This document shows, one piece after another, positions 1-7,956 of a stretch of DNA of 64,000 bases. Source of the stretch: Candidatus Saccharimonadota bacterium (GTDB lineage Bacteria > Patescibacteriota > Saccharimonadia > Saccharimonadales > Saccharimonadaceae); NCBI GenBank assembly GCA_905372095.1, contig CAJPNK010000001.1:372001-436000 (forward strand). The letters run 5' to 3'. Position 1 is the first letter of the stretch. Each line of letters starts with the position of its first letter. A program made the translations under genes and the position numbers. The notes beneath the pieces are model-generated. The model did no database searches and was not told the origin of the DNA. It saw only the letters and a list, made by a program, of their open reading frames with translations.

Positions 1-2
1 AA

Positions 3-149
3 TTTACTAAAGCAGCACCAAATATACTAACGCGTAGTCATCCAGTAGCTACAGATAATCAATGGTCGAATATGTGGTGGACAACTGTTATAGGCTGGCA
101 GCTGGCGTTGCAAGAGCTGGTAAAGATTATGGGAGTTGCAGCGGAATGA
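3..149 (+). CDS. C-terminal end of an unidentified upstream protein (partial)
   Basis: An open frame enters from the left edge and ends at a TGA (147-149) that overlaps the mnmA start codon as ATGA. The visible 48 residues are rich in Trp, including a WSNMWWTTVIGWQ stretch followed by an amphipathic segment ending KIMGVAAE. I do not recognise the family. The four-base overlap is typical of translational coupling and suggests that this gene and mnmA form one operon. The overlap also supports reading the edge as coding rather than as an N-terminal extension of mnmA. What the protein does cannot be said from this fragment. Confidence 0.6.
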   Translation, partial: FTKAAPNILTRSHPVATDNQWSNMWWTTVIGWQLALQELVKIMGVAAE

Positions 150-1192
150 CCAGACCGCGTGTTTACGTTGGTATGAGTGGCGGCGTCGATAGCAGCGTCG
201 CGGCAGCATTATTGCTTGACCAAGATTATGATGTTACTGGCGTCTATATGAAAAACTGGAGTCAAGATCTACCCGGCATGCAGTGTCCATGGGCTGAGGA
301 CCTGGCTGATGCCAAGCGGGTGGCAGTGCAATTAGGAATTGATTTTAAAGTATTTTATTTCGAAACACAGTATCGCCAAAAAGTTGTTGATTACATGCTT
401 GACGAATATCGTGCTGGTAGAACGCCGAATCCAGATATCATGTGCAATCAAGAAGTTAAGTTTAAACTATTTTTAGAGACTTCGCTGGCGGCGGGGGCGG
501 ACTATATCGCAACTGGTCATTATGCGCGGGTTGAGCGTTTAGTAGATATTGCACGCTTGCTTCGTGCTCGCGACGACAACAAAGATCAAACTTATTTTTT
601 ATATCGCGTGACGTCTGAAGCATTAGCGAAAACAGTGTTCCCATTAGGAAATCTGACCAAACCTGAAGTGCGTCAAATTGCTAAAGATCGCGGCCTATGG
701 ACAGCTCGCAAAAAAGAATCTATGGGTGTGTGCTTCGTTGGTAATGTTGGTATGCGCGAATTTCTTAGCCAGTATATTACGACGCGTCCGGGCGATATTA
801 TTGACAAAGAATTGGGCCGGGTGCTTGGCCGGCATGACGGTGCAATTTTTTATACGCTTGGTCAAAGACATGGTCTGGATGTTGGCGGCGGGTTGCCGTA
901 TTATGTGGTTGGCAAAAATATGGACAAGAATGAGGTTTACGTTAGCCGTAATATCAACGACGAACACATGTGGCGAACCGAGATTAAGCTGACAGATATT
1001 CACTGGATAAATCAACCTTTGGCTGAAGGTGCGCGAATACAGGTCCGATTGCGCCACCGCGGGGCGCTCATTAACGCTATATATAGTGCCGACACGCTAC
1101 ATCTAGAGTCTGCCGAACGAGCTGTGGCGCCTGGCCAGTCGGCAGTGATCTATCGCGGTGAAGAGTGTCTAGGTGGCGGCTTGGTGATTTGA
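146..1192 (+). CDS. mnmA: tRNA-specific 2-thiouridylase MnmA
   Basis: MnmA adenylates uridine 34 of tRNA-Lys/Glu/Gln and replaces its 2-oxygen with sulfur passed from a persulfide carrier. The N-terminal PP-loop reads GMSGGVDSS at residues 9-17. The catalytic cysteine lies in MCNQEVKF (Cys100) and the partner cysteine in MGVCFVGN (Cys196), matching the E. coli Cys102/Cys199 pair. The C-terminal domain has YTLGQRHGL. At 348 aa it is close to the usual 360-370. I chose the ATG at 146 rather than an in-frame ATG at 62: the protein then begins with MTRPRVYVG directly before the PP-loop, and the start overlaps the upstream stop as ATGA. Identification is firm. Confidence 0.95.
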   Translation: MTRPRVYVGMSGGVDSSVAAALLLDQDYDVTGVYMKNWSQDLPGMQCPWAEDLADAKRVAVQLGIDFKVFYFETQYRQKVVDYMLDEYRAGRTPNPDIMCNQEVKFKLFLETSLAAGADYIATGHYARVERLVDIARLLRARDDNKDQTYFLYRVTSEALAKTVFPLGNLTKPEVRQIAKDRGLWTARKKESMGVCFVGNVGMREFLSQYITTRPGDIIDKELGRVLGRHDGAIFYTLGQRHGLDVGGGLPYYVVGKNMDKNEVYVSRNINDEHMWRTEIKLTDIHWINQPLAEGARIQVRLRHRGALINAIYSADTLHLESAERAVAPGQSAVIYRGEECLGGGLVI

Positions 1193-1240
1193 GCCTCTAA
1201 CTTACGTTACTCCTTCGTATATTCAAGTTGGTTTTCGTGC

Positions 1241-1246
1241 TATAAT
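1241..1246 (+). promoter_or_regulatory. -10 box of alaS, leaderless arrangement
   Basis: TATAAT sits 7 nt before the alaS ATG (1254). A transcript starting about 7 nt after the -10 box would begin at the start codon itself, so no ribosome-binding site can be present. The same spacing recurs across the window (see findings). Confidence 0.6.
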
Positions 1247-1253
1247 TACCTCT

Positions 1254-3131
1254 ATGAACACACAAGAAATCCGCCAGAAATATCTCGAATTTTGCCAAAG
1301 GAACGGCCACGCTATTATTGAGCGGGCGCCGTTGATACTACACAATGACCCGACGACGTTATTTACCGGCTCGGGCATGCAGCCGTTGCTGCCGTACTTG
1401 CTGGGCCAGGATCATCCGCAAGGTACGAAATTAGCTGATAGCCAGACGTGTTTGCGGGCGCAGGATATTGAGGATGTTGGCGATAATCGCCACACGACGT
1501 TCTTTGAGATGCTGGGCAATTGGAGTATGGGCGAATATTTCAAACGTCAGCAGATTGAGTGGTTTTTCGAATTTTTGACAGAAATAGTTGGGCTAGATCC
1601 GAACAAGATTTATGTCAGCTGTTTTATCGGCGATGAGAAAAACAACATTCCGCGCGACGATGAAGCAGCACAAATTTGGCAAGAAGTTTTTGCCAAAAAA
1701 GGCGTTGAAGCTAAAATTGTCGAGCTGGATAGCGCTGAAAATGGCGACAAGCTGGGTATGCAGGGCGGCCGGATTTTCTTTTACAACGATAAAGAGAACT
1801 GGTGGAGCCGCGGCGGCGGTATTGATAGTACACCGATTGGTGATCCGTGCGGGCCGGATAGCGAGGTGTTTTATGATTTTGGCGAGCAGCATCATGATGC
1901 CAGCTTTGGGCAGGCGCATCCAGCTAGTGATAGCGGCCGATTTATGGAAATTGGCAACCAAGTGTTTATGCAGTATCGCCGGCTGGATGACGGTAGCTTT
2001 GAACCGCTGAAACGTAAGAATGTTGATTTTGGCGGCGGCCTGGAGCGGATTGCCGCGGCAGCAATTGACAGTCCCGACGTCTTCAAGATTAGCTTGCTAT
2101 GGCCAATTATTAAAAAGTTGGAAAGTTTAAGCGGCAAGGAATACGCTACGCATACCGCGTCAATGCGAGTGATTGCTGATCATCTTAGGGCGGCGGTATT
2201 TTTGGCGGTCGACGGCTGCGTGCCGAGCAACAAAGAGCAGGGCTACGTGATGCGCCGCTTACTGCGCCGGGCGATTCGTTATAGTTTTGACCTGGGGATT
2301 GAGCAGAATTTCCTCGAGGAAGTCGTGCCGGTGATTGCCGACCTATATGAGGCAGATTTTCCAGAAGTTAAGGAGAATCGCGAGCAGATTATTGCTGTGT
2401 TGGTCAAAGAAGAAAAAGCTTTCCGCCAGACACTACGCAAAGGTCTCAGGCAAATGCAGCATTATATCGACGACGGTTTGACTGGCGAAGAGTTGTTTAT
2501 GCTGTATGATACGTTTGGTTTTCCGGTAGAGCTGAGTACCGAGGAGGCGTATAAACAAGGCATTAAGCTTTCTGATAATTGGCGCGCCGAATTTGATGCT
2601 AAGATGGACGAGCAGCGCCAACGCTCCAAGACGGCGCGTAAAGGACAATTCAGCGGCGGTTTGGAGGGCCACGATCCGATTCATCTGAAATATCATACGG
2701 CGACGCACTTGTTGGGAGCGGCGCTGCGCAAAGTCCTAAATGCTCCGGATTTGCAGCAGCATGGCAGCAATATCACGTCTGAGCGCCTGCGTTTTGATTT
2801 CAACCACGATAAATTGACGCCAGAGGAAAAGCAAGCAGTGGAAGATCAAGTTAATGCTTGGATTGACGCTGATTTGCCAGTCAGCTTTGCCGTCTATCCG
2901 ACTGACGAGGCGCTAAAAATGGGTGCAATCGGCGCCTTTGGCGAGCGCTACGGCGATAAAGTAAAAGTCTATTCCATCGGTGAAGGCGACAACGTCGTTA
3001 GTTTCGAAGTTTGCGGCGGCCCGCACGTTGAACACACGGGCGTCTTGGCTGAAGGCGGTAAGCGCTTCAAAATCACCAAAGAAGAGTCTAGCTCGGCCGG
3101 GATTCGCCGGATTAAAGCGGTTTTGAGTTAA
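1254..3131 (+). CDS. alaS: Alanyl-tRNA synthetase, compact form
   Basis: Charges tRNA-Ala. The class II catalytic core is intact at the N terminus (motif 1 region around FTGSGMQPLLPYLLG, motif 2 region RHTTFFEMLGNWSMG, later GGGLERIAAA), followed by the helical tRNA-binding region. The editing-site metal ligands are present: HTATH (about 481-485) and CGGPH (about 587-591). At 625 aa it is some 250 residues shorter than the E. coli enzyme. The C-terminal C-Ala oligomerisation domain is absent, and so is the roughly 100-residue beta-barrel half of the editing domain that normally carries a YAESGGQxGD motif: the sequence runs from the helical domain straight to HTATHLL. The family is certain; full editing ability is open. 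Upstream -10 box at 1241, no Shine-Dalgarno. Confidence 0.95.
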   Translation: MNTQEIRQKYLEFCQRNGHAIIERAPLILHNDPTTLFTGSGMQPLLPYLLGQDHPQGTKLADSQTCLRAQDIEDVGDNRHTTFFEMLGNWSMGEYFKRQQIEWFFEFLTEIVGLDPNKIYVSCFIGDEKNNIPRDDEAAQIWQEVFAKKGVEAKIVELDSAENGDKLGMQGGRIFFYNDKENWWSRGGGIDSTPIGDPCGPDSEVFYDFGEQHHDASFGQAHPASDSGRFMEIGNQVFMQYRRLDDGSFEPLKRKNVDFGGGLERIAAAAIDSPDVFKISLLWPIIKKLESLSGKEYATHTASMRVIADHLRAAVFLAVDGCVPSNKEQGYVMRRLLRRAIRYSFDLGIEQNFLEEVVPVIADLYEADFPEVKENREQIIAVLVKEEKAFRQTLRKGLRQMQHYIDDGLTGEELFMLYDTFGFPVELSTEEAYKQGIKLSDNWRAEFDAKMDEQRQRSKTARKGQFSGGLEGHDPIHLKYHTATHLLGAALRKVLNAPDLQQHGSNITSERLRFDFNHDKLTPEEKQAVEDQVNAWIDADLPVSFAVYPTDEALKMGAIGAFGERYGDKVKVYSIGEGDNVVSFEVCGGPHVEHTGVLAEGGKRFKITKEESSSAGIRRIKAVLS

Positions 3132-3186
3132 TCCTTGTAAACCCCTATGATTTGGCAAAATCTAGCAACCATAAGCAAAAATAGTA

Positions 3187-3192
3187 TATAAT
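3187..3192 (+). promoter_or_regulatory. -10 box of the ftsA-like gene
   Basis: TATAAT lies 10 nt upstream of the ATG at 3203, which gives a leaderless or nearly leaderless mRNA for the first gene of the envelope cluster. Confidence 0.55.
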
Positions 3193-3202
3193 AGATGTAG
3201 TT

Positions 3203-4486
3203 ATGGTTTTAGAGCGATTACGCAATAAGCTAAATAATCTAAAGGGCGAGTCAGACGATCAGCACGATGACTATATTGTTGCACTTGATATCGGTACCGA
3301 AAACGTTAAGGCGCTGTTAGCTCGCGTTAGCGGCGACGATATTGAGATTCTTGGTGTTGGACGTGCTCATCAGGAGTTGTCTGACATGCATTCAGGCGCA
3401 ATCGCCGATATTGCTGGCGTAGTGCAACACTGCGAGGACGCTCTAACTCAGGCTGAGGACGAAGCTGGCTTGCAGGCCAAGCATGCTGTCATCGGTATAG
3501 CTGGCGAACTAGTAAAAGGTACAACTAGCACGATTCGTTATCGTCGTCCGCAGCCCGACCGTCCGCTTGACGAGCAAGAAGTTGAGTTTATTATCGAGAA
3601 GGTCCAAGATCGCGCTGCTAAACGGGCGCAAAAACAGATCGCTTTAGAGACGGGTAATGACGAGGTTGAGGTCAAGCTGGTCAACTCGGCGCTGGTTAGT
3701 ATTCATATTGACGGCTATAAAGTGTCGAATCCGATTGGCTTTCAGGGTAAGGATGTAGCAGTGCAGATTTATACAGCGTTTGCGCCGATGGTGCATATTG
3801 GCGCGTTAGAGCGAGTAGCGCAAGAGCTTGATTTGGAGCTATTGGCGGTCGCTGCTGAGCCGTTTGCAGTTAGCCGTAGCGTGCTTGGCGCTGATAGCAG
3901 TAGTGCTTTTACGGCAATTCTAGCGGATGTAGGTGGCGGCACGACTGATATCGCGGTGGTCAACGACGGCGGCGTTGAGGGTACTAAGATGTTTGGCATC
4001 GGTGGCCGCAGTTTTACTAAAACTATCGCTGACGAGTTGTCAATTCCGTACGATCAGGCAGAAAAACTCAAAGTAAATATCGAGGACAGTAAAATTAAAG
4101 CTACCGTCAAAAAAGATGTGGCAGCAGCCGTCGATAAAACTCTCGAGGTTTGGCTAGCTGGCGTAGAGCTGGCATTGAGCGAGTTTGATGCAGTTGATCA
4201 GCTGCCGCCGCGTATTTTGTTGTGCGGTGGCGGTGCTAGCTTATCGCAATTGGTCTCAGCTCTCGAAAAGCGCGATTGGTACAGCGAGTTGCCATTCACT
4301 AAGCGTCCGACAGTACAGCGTATTCGTCCCGATCAAGTTGTTGGTATTACGGATAAAACCGGTGAAGTCAATGATCACACTTTTATTACGGCGATGGGTC
4401 TGCTGCGTGTTGGTTATGATACAATAATAGGAGCAGGCGACACTCAGTCGGTTCGCAGTAAAATTAATAGGATTTTGCGAATTTAA
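3203..4486 (+). CDS. ftsA: FtsA-like actin-fold ATPase (cell division)
   Basis: An actin/Hsp70-fold ATPase of the FtsA/PilM group, expected to tether FtsZ to the membrane at the septum. The phosphate-1 motif is DIGTENVKALLA near residue 30, phosphate-2 is ADVGGGTTDIAV near 243, and the adenosine motif is LLCGGGASL near 345. An SHS2-like segment lies between the first two. The last residues, VRSKINRILRI, could form the short amphipathic membrane-targeting helix of FtsA. The 427 aa length fits FtsA (about 420). PilM-type proteins share the fold, but no pilus genes are nearby. The downstream genes (baseplate-J-like membrane protein, RuvX, MltG) follow within tens of bases and form an envelope-oriented operon. 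Family firm, exact role inferred. Confidence 0.8.
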   Translation: MVLERLRNKLNNLKGESDDQHDDYIVALDIGTENVKALLARVSGDDIEILGVGRAHQELSDMHSGAIADIAGVVQHCEDALTQAEDEAGLQAKHAVIGIAGELVKGTTSTIRYRRPQPDRPLDEQEVEFIIEKVQDRAAKRAQKQIALETGNDEVEVKLVNSALVSIHIDGYKVSNPIGFQGKDVAVQIYTAFAPMVHIGALERVAQELDLELLAVAAEPFAVSRSVLGADSSSAFTAILADVGGGTTDIAVVNDGGVEGTKMFGIGGRSFTKTIADELSIPYDQAEKLKVNIEDSKIKATVKKDVAAAVDKTLEVWLAGVELALSEFDAVDQLPPRILLCGGGASLSQLVSALEKRDWYSELPFTKRPTVQRIRPDQVVGITDKTGEVNDHTFITAMGLLRVGYDTIIGAGDTQSVRSKINRILRI

Positions 4487-4498
4487 TAGAGAAATAAT

Positions 4499-6151
4499 AT
4501 GCAAAAAGATGTCATTTATATAGATGTAGAAGACGATGTTACTTCAATTATTGGCAAGATAAAAGCCGCTAATTCGAATATCGTTGCTTTGGTGCCGCCA
4601 AAGCGAATTGGGGCGATTCAGAGTGCGGTGAATCTTAAGCTGGTGCATCGCGCGGCTGAGCGGGTCGATAAAAAACTGGTAATTATTACTAATAATGATG
4701 CTTTGTCGACGCTTGCGGGCAGCGCGGGTATTCCGGTGGCCAAAAATTTGCAGAGTCGTCCAGAATTAGCTGAGATTCCGGCTCTTGAGGTGAATAGTGA
4801 TGATGACGTGATTGATGGATCGGAAACGTTGAACGGTGGCGCTAAGCCTAACACGCTAGCTCCTGGCGATAAGAAAGGGCAGTCGTCTCTTAATGATGAG
4901 CTTAGCAAAATTGAAGATGAAGGAGAGGATGAGCTGCCGTCTTCTAAGGGTAAGGATGGCGGCGATAAGAAATCTGCTGACCAGGCGGATAGCAAGTCGA
5001 AAAAAAGTCCGAAAATTCCCGATTTTAATACTTTTCGTAAAAAGTTCTTCATTATCGGTGCGGCTGTTATTTTGTTGATCGCCGGTTTGGTGTGGGCGTT
5101 TGTGTTTGCGCCGCGAGCACAGATTGTCATTTCTGCGCAAACTAGCAGCGTGGCTGTTAATACTCATATCAAGTCGAGTGTTGCGGTTAACACTAGCTTG
5201 CAGGATGGTACTGTCAAGCTGACGACCAAAACTAGGGAAAAAGCGATTTCTAAAACATTTACAGCTACCGGCAAGAAGGATGTCGGCGAAAAAGCGACTG
5301 GTATAGTAAGCTTTTCGACACGCGATATTGACAACCTTGGTACAGAAATCCCAGCAGGAACAACTTTGACGACAGATTCTGGCGCCGAGTATGTGACCAG
5401 TGAAGGCGTTAAGATATCGCTTAGTAATTATCGTAATGCCAAGGTGAAAATTACTGCCGCACGCAGTGGCGCCAGCTATAATGGCGCTAGCGGTACAGTT
5501 AAGGGGGCGCCTAGCGGTATTTCAGCGAGTATTAGCGGCTCGACGACGGGAGGTACTGACAAAACTATTACCGTCGTTCAACAAAGCGATATAAATAAAG
5601 CAATGCGCGAACTCGTCACCGAGGACGATAAGAACCAAAACAAAGCTGCTTTGCAAACTGAGTTTGGTAAGGATTATACGATTATCAATGAGTCATTTGC
5701 GGCGAATATTGCTGGGATTAATAAGCCTGCTGTTGATAGCGAGGCTAACGACGGCCAAGCGGCAATTACTGGTACAATGAAGTTCTCGCTTTCTGGTATT
5801 GCTCGCAGCGAGTTTGATACGTTTCTCAAAGCTTACTGCCAGCAGCGCATTGATGGCAAGTCAAACCAGAAAATTTATGATACTGGCAGTAAAACAGTTT
5901 CTCTGACTAACATAGCTATTTCGGGTGATACGATTAATGCGACAGTCTCGGCGAACGGTAAAGTTGGTCCGAAAATCGACGAAGATGCCATCAAGGAATA
6001 CGTCAAAGGCCAGTCGGTCGGCGAGGTTCAAGAGCGCGTCAAGACAGTTGAAGGCATAAAATCAGTAGATGTGAACCTTTCGCCATTTTGGGTTTATAGA
6101 GTTCCAGATGACACCAAGAAGATAAGCGTAAAGTTTCAGATAGATGGCTAA
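4499..6151 (+). CDS. Single-pass membrane protein with baseplate-J-like extracytoplasmic domain
   Basis: Three parts are visible. Residues 1-90 form an alternating alpha/beta domain (VALVPPKRIGAIQS, VIITNNDAL). Residues 95-180 are an acidic then lysine-rich, low-complexity linker. A transmembrane helix follows at about 183-204, ending FAPRAQIV. The outer part contains TEIPAGTTLTTDSGAEYVTS followed by an A-x-x-x-G-x-x-Y/N-G pattern, which resembles the baseplate J/gp47 domain of contractile tails. Proteins of this build are common in CPR genomes and are usually annotated baseplate J family; no other tail gene is present here. It lies 12 nt after the ftsA-like gene and its stop overlaps ruvX by 8 nt. 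A role in envelope or surface structure is inference. Confidence 0.6.
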   Translation: MQKDVIYIDVEDDVTSIIGKIKAANSNIVALVPPKRIGAIQSAVNLKLVHRAAERVDKKLVIITNNDALSTLAGSAGIPVAKNLQSRPELAEIPALEVNSDDDVIDGSETLNGGAKPNTLAPGDKKGQSSLNDELSKIEDEGEDELPSSKGKDGGDKKSADQADSKSKKSPKIPDFNTFRKKFFIIGAAVILLIAGLVWAFVFAPRAQIVISAQTSSVAVNTHIKSSVAVNTSLQDGTVKLTTKTREKAISKTFTATGKKDVGEKATGIVSFSTRDIDNLGTEIPAGTTLTTDSGAEYVTSEGVKISLSNYRNAKVKITAARSGASYNGASGTVKGAPSGISASISGSTTGGTDKTITVVQQSDINKAMRELVTEDDKNQNKAALQTEFGKDYTIINESFAANIAGINKPAVDSEANDGQAAITGTMKFSLSGIARSEFDTFLKAYCQQRIDGKSNQKIYDTGSKTVSLTNIAISGDTINATVSANGKVGPKIDEDAIKEYVKGQSVGEVQERVKTVEGIKSVDVNLSPFWVYRVPDDTKKISVKFQIDG

Positions 6152-6542
6152 GCAGTATTTGGCGCTTGACGTCGGCGAGCGGCGAATTGGCGTGGCATCG
6201 GCAAGCAGCGATGTTAAGATTGCCGTACCAGGCGACTGGATTGATGTCGACGGCAAGGAACTCGATATTATCCGCGAGATGCTGATTGACGAATCAATAG
6301 ATGTTTTGGTAGTGGGTTATCCGCGCAATCAACGAGGCGAGCCGACTGCGCAGACTCGGTATGTCGAAGATTTCGTTGATAGTCTTGGCCAAATTGAATC
6401 TGACGTTGTATTCCAGGACGAATCGTTGACGAGCGTCAAAGCAGAGAATATCTTAGCATCGCAAAAACGTCCGTATAGTAAGGGTGAGATTGATTCTATG
6501 GCAGCTAGTATTATTTTACAAGATTATCTGGAGGCGCAATAA
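6144..6542 (+). CDS. ruvX: RuvX/YqgF-family RNase H-fold nuclease
   Basis: A small RNase H-fold protein of the YqgF family (RuvX), linked to pre-16S rRNA 5'-end maturation and proposed earlier as a Holliday junction resolvase. The first catalytic aspartate is in LALDVGERRIGVA at the N terminus, followed by VVGYPRNQRGE and the acidic FQDESLTSVKAE, with a C-terminal D in KGEIDSMAASIIL. The 132 aa length is normal (E. coli 138). The start overlaps the preceding gene by 8 nt and the stop touches the mltG start (TAATG), so translation is probably coupled through the three genes. Confidence 0.9.
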   Translation: MAKQYLALDVGERRIGVASASSDVKIAVPGDWIDVDGKELDIIREMLIDESIDVLVVGYPRNQRGEPTAQTRYVEDFVDSLGQIESDVVFQDESLTSVKAENILASQKRPYSKGEIDSMAASIILQDYLEAQ

Positions 6543-7834
6543 TGGATGGTTTTAAACGGCAGAATGGCCAACAATTTAATTCTCGGCCGAATAATAATCG
6601 GCAAATACCGCCGCTTGGCGCAGCTCCGCGTCCTGCACCTCGTGCTATTGATCCAAATCAGCCAATGGGGCAAAAGGCTAATATTTCGCTTGACTCCGAC
6701 CATGACGCTGCGAGCCAGAAAGTGTCAAAGAAGAAGCGTCGTCTTCGACGCTGGATGATTATTTTGATAACAGTCATGGTGTTTTTGACAGTGGTTTTTG
6801 CGGCACTATTTAAGTGGTATGAGATGCAGCTAAGACCAGTCTCTAGCGATAACAATAAGGTGTCGGTTACTGTTGAAGACGGCTCCTCGGTTTCAACAGT
6901 TGCCAATACGCTGGCCAGCAAAAATCTTATTCGCAACCGATTGGCTTTTGAAGTTTATGTGCGCCTTAATAATAAGAATAGTATCAAAGCTGGTACTTGT
7001 ATGATTGCTCCGTCTGAGTCGGTTGCTGAAATTGTTAACCGTATGAATAATGGCTGTCATGACTCCAAAACGATTACTTTTTATCCTGGCGGTACGTTAG
7101 AAAGTTCTAAATATAAGGCTTCGCAGTCGTCTAGTGGTGTTGATAAAACGAGCGTCCGTTATATCTTGCGCCAAGCAGGTTACTCTGATGATGAGATCTC
7201 AAGTGCTTTCAAAGCGAAATACGATAGTCCTCTGTTTGCTGATCGTCCAAGCGGGTCGTCTTTGGAGGGTTACGTTTTTGGGGAGACATATCAATTTACG
7301 GGCGATGCTACAGCCAAAGATGTTTTACAGACAGTGTTTGATCACATGTACAAGGTTGTGCAGAGAAATGACTTAGTTAATAAATTTAAGGCGCAAGGTC
7401 TGACGCTTTATCAGGGGTTAACTATGGCTTCGATTGTTGAGCGGGAATTGGGCTGCGAAGATAAACCGACCGTCGAGCGCAAAAATCGCTGTTATCAATA
7501 CCAGCGGGGTATTGCGCAGGTGTTTATAGCTCGCTACAAGAAAAACATGCAGCTTGGTTCTGATGTAACCTTTATTTATGCTGCAGACAAAGCTGGTGTT
7601 AAGCCTAAGGTGGATATTGATTCTCCGTATAATACTCGCAAGCATACTGGTTTGCCGCCGACGCCAATTGCGACACCTGGCGAATTATCGCTTAAAGCGG
7701 TCGCTGATCCGGCGCCTGGCGATAACTTGTTCTTCATAGCTGGCGATGACGGTTTAATATATTTTGCCAAAACTGATGAGGAACATAAAAACAATATTGA
7801 CAAATACTGCCAGAAGTTGTGTAGTATCGTATAA
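6542..7834 (+). CDS. mltG: Endolytic murein transglycosylase MltG (YceG-like)
   Basis: Cleaves nascent glycan strands at the membrane and so sets glycan chain length. A cytoplasmic, proline-rich and basic stretch (1-70, ending SKKKRRLRR) precedes one transmembrane helix (71-90). A LysM-like subdomain follows (VTVEDGSSVSTVANTLASKN). The catalytic domain has the invariant glutamate in MASIVERELG (about Glu300) and the late motif YNTRKHTGLPPTPIATPG. At 430 aa it is longer than E. coli MltG (340) because of the N-terminal tail. It is the last gene of the ftsA-like operon; a strong promoter begins 5 nt after its stop. Confidence 0.93.
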   Translation: MDGFKRQNGQQFNSRPNNNRQIPPLGAAPRPAPRAIDPNQPMGQKANISLDSDHDAASQKVSKKKRRLRRWMIILITVMVFLTVVFAALFKWYEMQLRPVSSDNNKVSVTVEDGSSVSTVANTLASKNLIRNRLAFEVYVRLNNKNSIKAGTCMIAPSESVAEIVNRMNNGCHDSKTITFYPGGTLESSKYKASQSSSGVDKTSVRYILRQAGYSDDEISSAFKAKYDSPLFADRPSGSSLEGYVFGETYQFTGDATAKDVLQTVFDHMYKVVQRNDLVNKFKAQGLTLYQGLTMASIVERELGCEDKPTVERKNRCYQYQRGIAQVFIARYKKNMQLGSDVTFIYAADKAGVKPKVDIDSPYNTRKHTGLPPTPIATPGELSLKAVADPAPGDNLFFIAGDDGLIYFAKTDEEHKNNIDKYCQKLCSIV

Positions 7835-7838
7835 AGTA

Positions 7839-7868
7839 TTGACATTAACGCTAGTGATTTGCTATAAT
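7839..7868 (+). promoter_or_regulatory. Sigma-70-type promoter of the LysM-CHAP gene
   Basis: TTGACA at 7839-7844 and TATAAT at 7863-7868 are both perfect consensus hexamers with an 18-nt spacer. The predicted start near 7875 gives an untranslated leader of about 80 nt holding a 14-codon open frame. This is one of the few complete -35/-10 promoters in the window. Confidence 0.8.
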
Positions 7869-7901
7869 ATAGAGTATACACGAGGACTTGCAGGAACAAT
7901 T

Positions 7902-7946
7902 ATGAATTATTGCCAGCTCTATCGTGCTTATAATATGATTTTCTAG
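7902..7946 (+). CDS. 14-codon leader peptide (putative uORF)
   Basis: ATG at 7902 follows an AGGA at 7892-7895 and opens a 14-residue frame, MNYCQLYRAYNMIF, ending in TAG at 7944-7946. The stop overlaps the Shine-Dalgarno AGGAGA (7945-7950) of the following hydrolase, so ribosomes ending here would be delivered to that site. Four aromatic residues in 14 suggest possible sensing of aromatic-tRNA supply, but this is speculation. Chance open frames of this length are common. The evidence for this one is its position within the leader, its own SD-like sequence and the stop/SD overlap. Confidence 0.4.
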   Translation: MNYCQLYRAYNMIF

Positions 7947-7956
7947 GAGAACCATT

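Noticed and set aside
62..145. An upstream ATG would extend MnmA by 28 residues.
   Set aside because: The extension is unlike MnmA and overlaps the C terminus of a frame that ends in ATGA at the proper start.
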